Below are positions 1 through 8,254 of a stretch of DNA of 64,000 nucleotides, one piece after another. The first letter of the stretch is position 1. Each line of letters opens with the position of its first letter. The translations under genes and the position numbers were made by a program. The notes under the pieces were generated by a model that saw only the letters and a program-made list of their open reading frames with translations, was not told the origin of the DNA and did not search any database. The stretch is taken from positions 1-64,000 of the forward strand of contig DWWH01000025.1 in the NCBI GenBank assembly GCA_019119815.1, in the 5' to 3' direction. The stretch comes from Candidatus Eisenbergiella intestinipullorum (GTDB lineage: Bacteria; Bacillota; Clostridia; Lachnospirales; Lachnospiraceae).

Positions 1-1
1 G

Positions 2-697
2 CACACGTCGAAGGCGCGTGGGGCGTCGTGCACCTTCAGCCGCCAGTACCCGCAGGAGTACGTGGATGCCGAGGTCATAGAGATGGTGAAGCTGGCGTCG
101 CGTTCGGATGCGTTCGTGGAGGCGCTGCGCCGCCGCATCAACGACGAGACCGACGTGGAGCAGCTGCGAGAGGACGCCGAGCGCATCGGGCGCGAGCAGG
201 CGGCTAACGACAAGCGCATGCGCATGCTCATGAACCAGATTGACGCGCTTGACCCCGCCGACCGAAGCTATGAGCGCAAGTTCAGCGACCTGCAGAGGCG
301 GCTGGATGACCTGTACGACCGCGATGCCGGTTTCCAGGAGGCGCTGGAGGAGACGCGGGCTAAAATAGCCGCTGCCGACAAGCGCAGGGTTGGCGAGCGC
401 AGGCTGCTGGACGAGCTTGACCGCATTCCCGAGCTTCTGGAGGAAGCGGATGAGCAGACGCGCTTCGACATCGTGCACGAGGCGGTGAGCGAGGTCCGCA
501 TCCTGGCGGGTAGGAACCCGCGCAAGGAGCGCGTGGTGCAGAGCGTCACGTTCAAGTGCCCGGTGCGCTTCTTCTGGGAGGAGGTTCCCGGCGAGGCGGA
601 TGGGTATACGGCGGTGACGCCCGACTCGTTTGATGCGGACGGGAATTTCCGAGATGACGAGACACACGTCGAGACGGTCTGCCTCCTGTCCAAATAG
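2..697 (+). CDS. Large serine recombinase, C-terminal fragment (5' end outside window)
   Basis: The frame is open from base 2 and stops at 697, so only the C-terminal part is seen (about 231 residues). It starts with a Cys-containing stretch (GASCTFSRQYPQEYVDAEV) like the end of a recombinase zinc-ribbon domain. A long charged helical region rich in Arg, Glu and Asp follows, of the coiled-coil type found in large serine recombinases. The catalytic N-terminal domain lies upstream of the window. Codons are strongly C/G-ending (CGC, GAC, GCG), unlike the next genes, which suggests transfer, perhaps from an actinobacterial-type donor. Recombinases of this class often lie at one end of a transposon, phage or conjugative element, so the element boundary is probably in 698-784. 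A GTG at 62 could be read as a start but is internal. The family is inferred from sequence character. Confidence 0.72.
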   Translation, partial: HTSKARGASCTFSRQYPQEYVDAEVIEMVKLASRSDAFVEALRRRINDETDVEQLREDAERIGREQAANDKRMRMLMNQIDALDPADRSYERKFSDLQRRLDDLYDRDAGFQEALEETRAKIAAADKRRVGERRLLDELDRIPELLEEADEQTRFDIVHEAVSEVRILAGRNPRKERVVQSVTFKCPVRFFWEEVPGEADGYTAVTPDSFDADGNFRDDETHVETVCLLSK

Positions 698-784
698 CCG
701 GAAAATACCGCCTCTGCCTGAGCAGGGCCCGGAAAGGGAGCAGAAAGCGGAGAGGAAAACAGCGCGGAAAAGGAAGAGCGCGGA

Positions 785-814
785 TTGACGCTTCCCGGCT
801 GCCTGCGTTATAAT
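785..814 (+). promoter_or_regulatory. Sigma-A type promoter for the sugar-nucleotide dehydrogenase
   Basis: TTGACG at 785-790 and TATAAT at 809-814 are separated by 18 bases, close to consensus. It lies 60 bases before the start of the dehydrogenase gene and directly after the foreign-looking recombinase, so this gene has its own promoter beside the presumed element edge. Confidence 0.75.
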
Positions 815-873
815 CATATCAATGCATCGGCGGAAGTCTGCCGGAGATTTTTTGACAGAAGGAGAGAAGAGCG

Positions 874-2100
874 ATGGGATCAAAGCTTACCATAGCGATC
901 GCCGGGACGGGATACGTGGGCCTCAGTAATGCGGTCCTGCTTGCCCAGCATAACCGGGTCTGGGCGGTGGATGTGCTGCCGGAAAAGGTGGACAGGATCA
1001 ACCGGCGCCAGTCCCCGATCCGGGATCCGGAGATCGAGGAGTACCTGGCACAGAAGGAGCTGGATCTGACGGCTACGCTGGACGCGGAGAGGGCTTACGG
1101 GGAAGCGGATTTCGTTGTCATTTCCACGCCGACCAATTATGACCCGAAGAAAAATTATTTTGATACCTCTTCGGTGGAGGCTGTGATCGAAACGGTGCAG
1201 CGGGTGAACCCGCAGGCTGTCATGATCGTTAAATCCACAGTCCCTGTAGGGTATACCGCCTCTGCACGGGAAAAATATCATACGGACCGCATTCTGTTCA
1301 GCCCGGAATTTTTGAGAGAGGGGCACGCACTGTATGACAACCTCTATCCGTCCCGCATTATCGTGGGCATTCCGGCGGACCATGAGGAACGGAAAAGGGA
1401 GGCGCAGCAGTTTGTGGAGCTTCTGAAGGAAGGGGCCATCCGGGAGGAAATTCCGACGCTGATCACGCATTCCACGGAAGCGGAGGCGGTGAAGCTGTTT
1501 GCCAACACCTATCTGGCGTTGCGGGTCAGCTTTTTCAACGAGCTGGATACATATGCGGAGATCAGAGGCCTGAATACCAGGCAGATCATCGAGGGAGTGT
1601 GTCTGGATCCCCGGATCGGGACGCATTACAACAACCCCTCCTTCGGCTACGGCGGGTACTGCCTTCCGAAGGATACCAAGCAGCTTCTTGCCAATTACCA
1701 GGACGTGCCGGAAAATATCATTGAAGCCATTGTGGATGCCAACCGGACGAGGAAGGATTTCATCGCGGACCGGATCCTGGAGAAGGCCGGTTTTGACGGA
1801 AGCGGAAAGGGGAGCAGGGCGGTTACGATCGGGATTTACCGCCTTACCATGAAAACGGACTCGGACAATTTCCGCCAGAGCTCCATTCAGGGTGTGATGA
1901 AGCGCCTGAAAGGAAGGGGAGCTGAGGTGATCCTTTATGAGCCCACGCTGAAGGAGGGATCTTTTTTCGGTTCCAGAGTGATCCGGGATTTTTCCGAGTT
2001 TGCGGAGCACAGCGATGTGATCGTGGCCAACCGTTATGCTTCCGAGCTGGAGCCTTATCGGGAAAAGGTCTATACCAGGGATCTGTATCACAGAGACTGA
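874..2100 (+). CDS. ugd: UDP-glucose/GDP-mannose-type nucleotide-sugar 6-dehydrogenase
   Basis: This enzyme oxidises a UDP-hexose, most likely UDP-glucose to UDP-glucuronate, with two NAD+ in the cytoplasm, supplying uronic acids for cell-surface polymers. The 408-residue product has an N-terminal Rossmann fold with GTGYVG near residue 11. It has the STVPVG and SPEFLREG blocks of the family, a central helical dimer region ([15 protein letters not shown]), and the catalytic Cys at residue 263 in [14 protein letters not shown]-terminal UDP-binding domain follows. AAGGAG at 859-864 sits ten bases before the ATG. No partner glycosyltransferase lies nearby. The family is secure. The exact substrate (UDP-glucose rather than another UDP-sugar) is inferred. 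Confidence 0.9.
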   Translation: MGSKLTIAIAGTGYVGLSNAVLLAQHNRVWAVDVLPEKVDRINRRQSPIRDPEIEEYLAQKELDLTATLDAERAYGEADFVVISTPTNYDPKKNYFDTSSVEAVIETVQRVNPQAVMIVKSTVPVGYTASAREKYHTDRILFSPEFLREGHALYDNLYPSRIIVGIPADHEERKREAQQFVELLKEGAIREEIPTLITHSTEAEAVKLFANTYLALRVSFFNELDTYAEIRGLNTRQIIEGVCLDPRIGTHYNNPSFGYGGYCLPKDTKQLLANYQDVPENIIEAIVDANRTRKDFIADRILEKAGFDGSGKGSRAVTIGIYRLTMKTDSDNFRQSSIQGVMKRLKGRGAEVILYEPTLKEGSFFGSRVIRDFSEFAEHSDVIVANRYASELEPYREKVYTRDLYHRD

Positions 2101-2174
2101 CGGAGGGCGAAGGGCGTCCGAAAAGAGAAAAGGGCCGGGCGGCATAAGAGCGCGGGCGGAAATGGAGGAAAAGC

Positions 2175-2492
2175 ATGGCGGCGACAGGGCTGCTGGTGGA
2201 AATCGGCGACAGACTGCGGCTGCGCAGGGAGAAGCTGGGGCTTACGCAGAAGGAAGCGGCAAAGCTTCTGGAAATGTCGGAAACCTTTTACGGAGAGATC
2301 GAGAGGGGAAACAGAAGGCTTTCCATTGAAAAGATGATCCTGGTGCGGGAACGTATGGGGATCAGCCTGACGTGGCTGCTTGCGGGCAGGCGGCCTGCGG
2401 ACATGCACGAAGTGATCCTGCGGCAGTATCCGGAAGAAAAGGCAGAGCGGGTGGAACGTCTGCTGAAAAATCTGGCCAGATTGTATGAATAA
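2175..2492 (+). CDS. XRE-family helix-turn-helix regulator
   Basis: This 105-residue protein has an N-terminal Cro/C1-type helix-turn-helix at about residues 10-65 (RLRLRREKLGLTQKEAAKLL followed by ETFYGEIERGNRRLS) and a short charged C-terminal helix. It is a DNA-binding regulator with unknown targets. The ribosome binding site is in CGGAAATGGAG at 2157-2167, seven bases before the ATG, a variant of the leader motif found before many genes here. It follows ugd by 74 bases and may be cotranscribed with it. It ends at a terminator shared with the convergent pyrI. Confidence 0.88.
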   Translation: MAATGLLVEIGDRLRLRREKLGLTQKEAAKLLEMSETFYGEIERGNRRLSIEKMILVRERMGISLTWLLAGRRPADMHEVILRQYPEEKAERVERLLKNLARLYE

Positions 2493-2507
2493 ATAATAGA
2501 AGAAAAA

Positions 2508-2538
2508 AACGGACAGACCGGCGATGCGGCTGTCCGTT
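2508..2538. terminator. Bidirectional intrinsic terminator between the XRE gene and pyrI
   Basis: AACGGACAG (2508-2516) pairs with CTGTCCGTT (2530-2538), extended inside by CCG/CGG. There is an A run before and a T run after (GCTTTTTT), so it can end transcription from the plus-strand regulator gene and from pyrI on the minus strand. Confidence 0.85.
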
Positions 2539-2558
2539 TCGCTTTTTTGCGGGAGAGA

Positions 2559-2993
2559 TCAGAGAGAGCGTCTGTCGAATTTCTCTTCGCAGTATTTGCA
2601 GCGGTATACCTCTTTCTTTTCGTCCGCCAGCACGAAGATGTGCGGCAGTCCCTGCTCGATGGAGGTGATGCAGCGGGGATTTTTGCAGTGGATGACGTTT
2701 TTGATCTCTTTCGGGAGGGTCAGCTCCTTTTTGGCCACGATCTTTCCGTTTTTGATGACGTTTACCGTGATGTTATGGTCGATGACAGCCAGAACGTCCA
2801 GATCCAGGGTATTGATGTCACATTCCACCTTCAGGATGTCCTTTTTTCCCATCTTGTTGCTGCGGGCATTTTTGATGATGGCGACGGGGCAGTCCAGCTT
2901 GTCAAGCTGCAGATGGTGGTAGATGGACATGCTTTTTCCGGCTTTGATATGATCGAGCACGAAGCCTTCTTCGATTTTTCCTACATTTAACAT
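2559..2993 (-). CDS. pyrI: Aspartate carbamoyltransferase regulatory subunit
   Basis: PyrI binds nucleotide effectors and zinc and assembles with PyrB into allosteric aspartate transcarbamoylase, the first committed step of pyrimidine synthesis. The 144-residue product has the N-terminal nucleotide-binding domain (VGKIEEGFVLDHI, then CPVAIIKNARS). The C-terminal zinc domain has four Cys ligands at residues 103, 108, 132 and 135 (CKNPRC and CKYC). All four are present, so the protein should be functional. It lies downstream of pyrB, with a 128-base spacer containing strong RNA structure. The start is fixed by CGGAATGGAG (minus strand, 3010-3001) seven bases before the ATG. Confidence 0.95.
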   Translation of the reverse strand: MLNVGKIEEGFVLDHIKAGKSMSIYHHLQLDKLDCPVAIIKNARSNKMGKKDILKVECDINTLDLDVLAVIDHNITVNVIKNGKIVAKKELTLPKEIKNVIHCKNPRCITSIEQGLPHIFVLADEKKEVYRCKYCEEKFDRRSL

Positions 2994-3007
2994 AATCTTT
3001 CTCCATT

Positions 3008-3070
3008 CCGGAGCGTCAGGAACCGGGCGAAAGACCCGGGGCTATTTGCGGCGCTCCGGCACAAATAGCC
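3008..3070 (-). promoter_or_regulatory. Structured pyrB-pyrI intercistronic region
   Basis: Three complementary pairs lie between pyrB and pyrI. CCGGAGCG near 3008 pairs with CGCTCCGG ending near 3059. CCGGG (3023-3027) pairs with CCCGG (3035-3039). GGCTATTTG (3040-3048) pairs with CAAATAGCC (3062-3070). The first and third overlap and are mutually exclusive. No U run follows, so this looks like an RNA processing, stability or translation-tuning element rather than a terminator. The function is inferred. Confidence 0.4.
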
Positions 3071-3121
3071 ATATAAGAAACTGGGTTTCCGGCAGGAATG
3101 CCGTTTTTTCAGGAAAACGGG

Positions 3122-4072
3122 TCAGGCCTGCTGACGGGAGGACGGGGCGGTCTTTCCCTTTTCTGACAGGCCGAGCAGGGTGAGGATCAGTGCCATGCGG
3201 ACGTATACGCCGTACTGCGCCTGCTTAAAGTAGACGGCACGGGGATCATCATCCACATCCACGGAGATCTCGTTCACTCTGGGGAGCGGATGCAGGACCA
3301 GCATGTCCGCAGGGGAGAGGCTCAGCTTTGCCTTATCCAGGATATAGAAATCCTTCAGACGGACGTAATCCTCCTCGTTGAAGAAGCGTTCGCGCTGCAC
3401 TCTGGTCATGTAGAGGAGGTCGAGCTGAGGCAGGCTTTCCTCCAGCCGGATGACCTCCTCGAAGGGGATTCCCTTTTCCTTCAGCATCTCGATGACATAA
3501 TCCGGCACGCGCAGTTCCTCCGGGGAGATGAAGATGAAGCGGATGTCATCGTAGCGGGAGAGGGCATTGATGAGGGAATGTACGGTACGGCCGAACTTCA
3601 GATCTCCGCACAGACCGACAGTCAGGTGATTCAGCCGGCCTTTCAGGCTGCGGATGGTCATCAGGTCCGTCAGGGTCTGGGTGGGATGCTGATGGCCTCC
3701 GTCGCCTGCGTTGATGACAGGGATGCCGGAAAAGGAAGCGGCTACCATGGGAGCGCCCTCCTTGGGATGGCGCATGGCACAGATGTCGGCATAGCAGGAG
3801 ATGATGCGGATGGTGTCGGCAACGCTTTCTCCTTTAGAGGCGGAGGAAGAAGCTGCGTCGGAGAAGCCGAGCACGCTGCCTCCCAGGTTCAGCATGGCGG
3901 CTTCGAAGCTGAGCCGGGTCCTGGTGCTGGGTTCATAGAAGCAGGTGGCCAGCTTCTTGCCTGCGCAGGCATGAGCGTAGGCGGCCGGGTCCGCTTCAAT
4001 ATCGGAGGCCAGCTCAAACAGCCGGTCCAGCTCCTCCACGGAAAAATCAAGAGGGTTCATCAGATGTCTCAT
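3122..4072 (-). CDS. pyrB: Aspartate carbamoyltransferase catalytic subunit
   Basis: PyrB joins carbamoyl phosphate and aspartate to make N-carbamoyl-aspartate in cytoplasmic pyrimidine synthesis. The 316-residue protein matches normal family length. It carries the carbamoyl phosphate signature STRTR at residues 49-53, the HPTQTLTD block and the C-terminal [11 protein letters not shown] loop. AAGGAAGGAG lies just before the ATG. It is the first structural gene of a minus-strand pyrBI operon. The operon has its own promoter (4292-4264) and an approximately 185-base leader with an overlapping leader ORF and two hairpins, suggesting attenuation. No pyrR or other pyr gene is seen in the window. 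Confidence 0.96.
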   Translation of the reverse strand: MRHLMNPLDFSVEELDRLFELASDIEADPAAYAHACAGKKLATCFYEPSTRTRLSFEAAMLNLGGSVLGFSDAASSSASKGESVADTIRIISCYADICAMRHPKEGAPMVAASFSGIPVINAGDGGHQHPTQTLTDLMTIRSLKGRLNHLTVGLCGDLKFGRTVHSLINALSRYDDIRFIFISPEELRVPDYVIEMLKEKGIPFEEVIRLEESLPQLDLLYMTRVQRERFFNEEDYVRLKDFYILDKAKLSLSPADMLVLHPLPRVNEISVDVDDDPRAVYFKQAQYGVYVRMALILTLLGLSEKGKTAPSSRQQA

Positions 4073-4223
4073 ATGGTATGTCTCCTTCCTTGCTAAAAAC
4101 GTGTGCGCTTCGCGTCACCCGCGCCGGGCAGTGCTTCCTGGCAAAAGAAAATCGAAGAGAAAGAAAATCCCTTCGATCCCAGCTTGCACATATACAGTTA
4201 AAACGGTGTCCGTTTCTCCTCAT
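4047..4223 (-). CDS. Candidate pyrBI leader peptide ORF (58 codons)
   Basis: An ATG at 4223 is preceded by GGGAG at suitable spacing and opens a 58-codon frame. It runs through the whole pyrBI leader and stops 26 bases inside pyrB in another frame. Codons over the U-rich hairpin spell FLSLRFSF. In the enterobacterial pyrBI operon, a translated leader crossing a U-rich pause region and the attenuator senses UTP through transcription-translation coupling. The layout here is similar. The peptide itself need not have a function. The ATG and ribosome binding site are seen; translation is inferred. Confidence 0.5.
   Translation of the reverse strand: MRRNGHRFNCICASWDRRDFLSLRFSFARKHCPARVTRSAHVFSKEGDIPYETSDEPS
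4095..4118 (-). terminator. Candidate pyrBI attenuator just before the pyrB ribosome binding site
   Basis: On the minus strand GTG(A)CGC (4118-4112) pairs with GCGCAC (4108-4103) around a GAA loop, with TTTTT at 4099-4095. The stem is only six pairs with one bulge. Its place between the U-rich hairpin and the pyrB ribosome binding site fits an attenuator, and it lies inside the leader ORF so that a closely following ribosome would melt it. Confidence 0.45.
4144..4177 (-). promoter_or_regulatory. U-rich pause or terminator-like hairpin in the pyrBI leader
   Basis: On the minus strand, ATCGAAG (4177-4171) pairs with CTTCGAT (4157-4151) around a 13-base U/C-rich loop, and TTTCTTTT follows. It lies inside the leader ORF. 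In a UTP-sensing scheme this would be the nucleotide-sensitive pause site. Confidence 0.5.
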
Positions 4224-4263
4224 TTTGTCTCTCCCGGCGTGTTTCCCATTTGCTTTTCGAGCC

Positions 4264-4292
4264 ATTATAGCACAGGAGCGGAACGGGTGCAA
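4264..4292 (-). promoter_or_regulatory. Promoter of the pyrBI operon
   Basis: On the minus strand TTGCAC (4292-4287) and TATAAT (4269-4264) are separated by 17 bases. Transcription would start near 4257, giving an untranslated leader of about 185 bases before pyrB. Confidence 0.75.
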
Positions 4293-4381
4293 GATTTAAA
4301 TGATCACGATAACAAGAATCCTGATAAAAAATGCAATCCGATAATCCGGTAAAAATCCATGGAAAAGCTTTGAAAAATCCT

Positions 4382-4410
4382 TTGCAAAAGACAGGGAGAT
4401 AGATTATAAT
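4382..4410 (+). promoter_or_regulatory. Promoter upstream of the PH-domain gene and MATE pump
   Basis: TTGCAA (4382-4387) and TATAAT (4405-4410) are separated by 17 bases. It points away from pyrB, so the 430-base gap 4073-4502 is a divergent control region. Nothing else was recognised between 4293 and 4381. Confidence 0.7.
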
Positions 4411-4502
4411 CTACACGAAATCAAAGGGTGCCAAAAAGGGCGGCAGCGTACCGGCCCTGCGCAAAGGCGCGGGTTTGGAAATGACGGAGGGTTTGGATTG
4501 CT

Positions 4503-4904
4503 ATGGACGAAAGACAAAACGGGGAAATTCAGTTCCGGGAGAGAAAGCGGTGGCTGTTTTTCGCATTGCCATTCACTTTTACGGTCTATACGGTGGGGGA
4601 GGACATCATCACGGTTTCGGAGGGCTTTTTAAATAAGAAGGAAAACGACTGCTATATGTATAAGGTGCAGGACGTGGAGCTTTTGGAATCGCTGCCCCAG
4701 AGGATCTTCGGACTGGGAACGGTGCGCTGCTATACGGGAGACACCACTACGCCCACTCTGCTGATCCGGAATGTGAAAAATGCCCGCGCGATCAAAAATT
4801 TCATTCTGGAAGCATCGGAAAAGGCGCGCAGGCGCAGAAGGACCATGAACATGCTGGACATCGGAGCCGGGGAAACGGATGCGGAGCAGGAACAGCAGCA
4901 GTAG
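4503..4904 (+). CDS. Small bacterial PH-domain-like protein
   Basis: The 133-residue product has a beta-rich central region ([20 protein letters not shown], then [20 protein letters not shown]) typical of short bacterial pleckstrin-homology domain proteins, followed by an Arg-rich helix and an acidic Gln-rich tail. No signal peptide or clear membrane span is seen. The function is unknown. A hairpin (GTCAGGTG/CACCTGAC, 4909-4933) follows directly, with a T run only 15 bases later, so it may be a weak terminator before the MATE gene. The PH assignment is by pattern only. Confidence 0.6.
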   Translation: MDERQNGEIQFRERKRWLFFALPFTFTVYTVGEDIITVSEGFLNKKENDCYMYKVQDVELLESLPQRIFGLGTVRCYTGDTTTPTLLIRNVKNARAIKNFILEASEKARRRRRTMNMLDIGAGETDAEQEQQQ

Positions 4905-4979
4905 GGATGTCAGGTGCCCTGCCCGCACCTGACGGGCTGCGGTGTACATTTTTAGAAAAAAGAAGGATGCGGTGAGACC

Positions 4980-6335
4980 ATGGAACTCGATATGACAAAG
5001 GGCAGCCCCTTCAGGCTGATCATCAAATTCATGATTCCGATCATTCTCGGGAATCTGTTTCAGCAGCTTTATAATCTGGCGGATACGGTGATCGTGGGCC
5101 GTTTTGTCGGCGTGCAGGCGCTGGCGGCCGTGGGCGCGACGGGCACGATCTCCTTTCTGCTCCTCGGCTTCCTTCAGGGGCTTACCACCGGGTTTACGGT
5201 GCAGACTGCTCAGCGGTTCGGAGCGGGAGATATGGAGGGCGTCAAAAAGAGCGTGGGGAATGCGGCGATCCTGTCGGTGGCAGTCACTGTCATAATGACA
5301 GCCGTGAGCGTGCTGATCATGGACTGGCTGCTGCGCATCATGCAGACGCCGGAGGACATTATGCATATGTCCAAAACCTATATCCTGATCATCTGCTGGG
5401 GAATGTGCTGCTCCGTTCTTTATAACCTGCTCTCCAGCATCCTGCGGGCGGTGGGGAACAGCAGGGTGCCGCTCTATTTTCTGATCCTGTCCGCAGCGAT
5501 CAATGTGGCAGGGGATCTGATCCTGATCATCAACTTTCATATGGGCGTGGCGGGAGCTGCCATCGCCACGGTGGCCTCTCAGGGCATTTCCGGTGTGCTG
5601 TGCCTGATCTATATGATAAAAAAGGTTCCGCTTTTGTCCCTGCGTAAGGATCACTTCCGCCTGGACCGCTGGTGCGTGAGAAACCAGGTTTCCGTGGGAC
5701 TCCCCATGGCGCTGCAGTTTTCCATTACGGCGGTGGGGACGATCATGGTGCAGGCCGCTCTGAACCTGCTGGGCTCCACAGTGATCGCCTCCTATACGGC
5801 GGCCGGAAAGGTGGAGCAGCTGGTGACCCAGGTGTTTGTGGCGATGGGGATGACCATGGCGACTTACTGCGGGCAGAACCGGGGCGTCAATGATCTGGAG
5901 CGGATCAAAAAAGGCAGCAGGATCGCTTTCTGGATCTCCACGGTGTATGCGGTCGTCGTTTATGCTGCCGTGCAGTTCGCCCTGCCCTGGATCATCCGGC
6001 TGTTCGTTTCCGGAGATGTGACCGAGGTGCTCGGCTATGCCAGGATCTATATCGGCATCTGCGGCGCATTTTTCATCCCGCTGGGAATGATCTATATTTA
6101 CCGAAACGTGATGCAGAGCTGCGGCTACGGCTTCATGCCCATGATGGGCGGCGTGGTGGAGCTTTTCAGCAGAGCGGCGCTCGCCGTAGTGGCGGCCAGC
6201 CTGCTGAGCTATGAGGGCGTATGTCTGGCAAACGCCAGCGCCTGGTGCTTTGCCGGGATCTTTCTTTATATCGCTTACCGCTCTGTCATGAAACGGATGG
6301 AAGGGGAAAAGGCAGCCGAACAGGCGGAGGCCTGA
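4980..6335 (+). CDS. MATE-family multidrug/cation efflux transporter
   Basis: This 451-residue integral membrane protein has about 12 hydrophobic spans. It opens with the MATE signature ITKGSPFRLIIKF-like start (MELDMTKGSPFRLIIKFMIP) and LGNLFQQLYNLADTVIVGRF, with repeated Pro/Gly-rich spans. These pumps export drugs or metabolites using a Na+ or H+ gradient. The substrate cannot be read from sequence. The start is set by the family N-terminus. The nearest purine-rich site (AGAAGGA near 4960) is rather far upstream, so translation may be modest. It may be cotranscribed with the PH-domain gene. It ends next to a convergent small membrane-protein gene, separated by a strong hairpin. Confidence 0.92.
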   Translation: MELDMTKGSPFRLIIKFMIPIILGNLFQQLYNLADTVIVGRFVGVQALAAVGATGTISFLLLGFLQGLTTGFTVQTAQRFGAGDMEGVKKSVGNAAILSVAVTVIMTAVSVLIMDWLLRIMQTPEDIMHMSKTYILIICWGMCCSVLYNLLSSILRAVGNSRVPLYFLILSAAINVAGDLILIINFHMGVAGAAIATVASQGISGVLCLIYMIKKVPLLSLRKDHFRLDRWCVRNQVSVGLPMALQFSITAVGTIMVQAALNLLGSTVIASYTAAGKVEQLVTQVFVAMGMTMATYCGQNRGVNDLERIKKGSRIAFWISTVYAVVVYAAVQFALPWIIRLFVSGDVTEVLGYARIYIGICGAFFIPLGMIYIYRNVMQSCGYGFMPMMGGVVELFSRAALAVVAASLLSYEGVCLANASAWCFAGIFLYIAYRSVMKRMEGEKAAEQAEA

Positions 6336-6342
6336 AAAGCGG

Positions 6343-6753
6343 TCAGTGGCGGGGGACGCATCCTGTGTCCCCCGCCATGCGTTCCATCAGAAGGCCGGTG
6401 GCAGCCCAGCAGGGCAGATAGTCCAGGCGTATGACGCGGCCGATGTTCCAGCGGGCCTTTTCATAGTCCCAGGGACAGAGCCCCTTTTTTCGCAGCAGGC
6501 TGCCGGACAGATATTCGCCGGCCAGAATGAACAGAGCATAGAGAAAGCCGCGGAGCGCCCAGTGCAGCCGCCCGAACAGGCGAAAGAACGGGGTGAGAAG
6601 GCAGCCGGCTCCATAGATGGGAAACATCCAGAGCGAGGTGACGCCCTTCAGGGTCAGATCCCTCCTGCGCAGGGACTGCAGGGCCGTAAATGAAATTTCC
6701 AGGCACCAGCCGAGGATGCCGCATTTGAGAAAGCTGTATAATAATTTTCGCAT
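6343..6753 (-). CDS. Small multi-span membrane protein (putative ABC-transporter type IV / CmpB-like)
   Basis: The 136-residue product has about three to four hydrophobic segments, including KCGILGWCLEISFTAL and FPIYGAGCLLTPFF. Its pattern resembles the family annotated as putative ABC-transporter type IV (CmpB-like), whose function is not established. No ATPase partner lies beside it. It sits on the minus strand between two plus-strand genes. No clear ribosome binding site precedes the ATG. Its last codons lie inside the 6348-6376 hairpin. Confidence 0.65.
   Translation of the reverse strand: MRKLLYSFLKCGILGWCLEISFTALQSLRRRDLTLKGVTSLWMFPIYGAGCLLTPFFRLFGRLHWALRGFLYALFILAGEYLSGSLLRKKGLCPWDYEKARWNIGRVIRLDYLPCWAATGLLMERMAGDTGCVPRH
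6348..6376. terminator. Strong hairpin between the convergent MATE and small membrane-protein genes
   Basis: GGCGGGGGAC (6348-6357) pairs perfectly with GTCCCCCGCC (6367-6376) over a nine-base loop. No T run follows, so terminator function for both strands is likely but not certain. Confidence 0.55.
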
Positions 6754-6754
6754 A

Positions 6755-6785
6755 CGGACAGTCTGTCCGGATTTTTTGTTTTTTA
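6755..6785 (+). terminator. Intrinsic terminator upstream of folC
   Basis: CGGAC (6755-6759) pairs with GTCCG (6765-6769), followed by GATTTTTTGTTTTTT. It would stop plus-strand read-through from the MATE region before the folate genes. It also lies directly 5' of the minus-strand gene at 6753. Confidence 0.7.
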
Positions 6786-6865
6786 TGCGGAAAAAAGCTG
6801 CTTATTCCCGCCCGGGGCCTCCGGCAGACCGGGCTGCAGCCATACATAAGGAGGATTGATGACGG

Positions 6866-8230
6866 ATGAATGCGACAGAGGCATTGGAATATGTGGAGGG
6901 GTGTAAAAAATACGGCGTGGTCCCGGGGCTTGACAGCATCAGAAGGCTTCTGGAAAGGCTGGGAGATCCGCAAAAGGAGCTGAAGATTGTCCATATCGCG
7001 GGAACGAACGGGAAGGGAAGCGTGCTTGCCATGCTTTCCGGCGCACTGTTCAGGGCGGGCTTTCGGACGGGAGCATACAGCTCACCGGAGCTTGCGGAGC
7101 ATCGGGACATGTTCCGGATCAATGGAAAAATGATCCCGAAAACGGAATTTGCCAAAAGCATGGAGCAGGTAAGCCGGGCGGCAGAAGAGCTTGCGGCAGA
7201 AGGGTATCCCCATCCCACGTATTTTGAAGTGGACACAGCGTTGGCCTTTCTCTGGTTTCGGGAGAAAAAATGCGATATTGCGGTGGTGGAGACGGGAATG
7301 GGCGGACTGGAAGATGCGACCAATGTGATCCCTGCCCCCCTGGTCTGTGTGCTCGCTTCCATCAGCATGGATCACATGGGCGTGCTGGGCGATACGCTGG
7401 AAGAGATCGCTGCTCAGAAGGCCGGGATCATCAAACCGGGAAGCCGGGTGGTGAGCCTGCTGCAGAAGCCGGAGGCCATGCGGGTGATTGAGGAGGCCTG
7501 TGAGAAGCAGGGCTGTCCGCTTATCGTAGCAGATCCCCGTAAAGCATCCGGGATCCGCAGGAGTCTGAAGGGGCAGCGTTTTTCTTATAAAGGGCTGAAG
7601 GATCTTTTCCTCTCCCTGGCGGGCACCTGGCAGATCGACAACGCCGTACTGGCTCTGGAAGCGCTGCAGGCGCTTTCGGAAGAAGGATTTTTGGTCCCGG
7701 AGCCGAAGCTGAGACAGGCTTTTGGGGAGGTCCGGTGGCCGGGCCGTTTTCAGGTGATCGCAGGCAGCCCGCTGCTCGTGGTGGACGGAGCGCACAATGA
7801 GGCAGGAGCCCAGAGGCTGATGGAATCGATCCGCTTTTATTTTACAAATCGGCGGATCGTCTATATAATAGGAATATTAAAGGATAAGGAAGCGGAAAAG
7901 ATCATTCGCCTCACCTGCAGCATTCCTGAGGCGGTGATCACCACCTCGGACAGCGCGAATCCCCGTTCCACCCCACCGGTGGAACTGGCGGAGCTGGTGC
8001 GGCCGTACTGTGCCAATGTGACGGCGGCGGACAGTCCGCGGGAGGCTCTGGAGCTGGCAGAGCTTCTGGCCGGAAGGGACGGCATCATTGTCGCCTTCGG
8101 ATCCCTGTCCTTTCAGGGGAAGCTGATGGAAGGCGTGGAGGAGAGGCAGCATGCGGGAAAACGGCCCGGATCGGCGGCAAAACGGCAAAAATCCGGCGCG
8201 CGTTCCCTGACGCAGCATAACAGCATTTGA
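6866..8230 (+). CDS. folC: Bifunctional folylpolyglutamate synthase / dihydrofolate synthase
   Basis: FolC adds glutamate to dihydropteroate and to folates using ATP in the cytoplasm. The 454-residue protein has the nucleotide-binding loop GTNGKGS at residues 46-52. It also has the family blocks SPELAEHRDMFRINGK, DATNVI, SMDHMGVLGDTLEEIA and a C-terminal ligase domain with DGAHNEAGAQRL. It is first in folC-folE-folP-folBK. A C-terminal basic tail (about residues 428-454, rich in Lys and Arg) goes beyond the usual domain end. The start is preceded by AAGGAGG at 6848-6854, 11 bases before the ATG. No THF riboswitch was recognised upstream. Confidence 0.95.
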   Translation: MNATEALEYVEGCKKYGVVPGLDSIRRLLERLGDPQKELKIVHIAGTNGKGSVLAMLSGALFRAGFRTGAYSSPELAEHRDMFRINGKMIPKTEFAKSMEQVSRAAEELAAEGYPHPTYFEVDTALAFLWFREKKCDIAVVETGMGGLEDATNVIPAPLVCVLASISMDHMGVLGDTLEEIAAQKAGIIKPGSRVVSLLQKPEAMRVIEEACEKQGCPLIVADPRKASGIRRSLKGQRFSYKGLKDLFLSLAGTWQIDNAVLALEALQALSEEGFLVPEPKLRQAFGEVRWPGRFQVIAGSPLLVVDGAHNEAGAQRLMESIRFYFTNRRIVYIIGILKDKEAEKIIRLTCSIPEAVITTSDSANPRSTPPVELAELVRPYCANVTAADSPREALELAELLAGRDGIIVAFGSLSFQGKLMEGVEERQHAGKRPGSAAKRQKSGARSLTQHNSI

Positions 8231-8254
8231 CAGAGCTTCGGAATGGAGGAAAGC

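Noticed and set aside
6754..6865. Possible THF riboswitch before the folate genes
   Set aside because: The region holds a short terminator and a ribosome binding site; no multi-stem leader was found.
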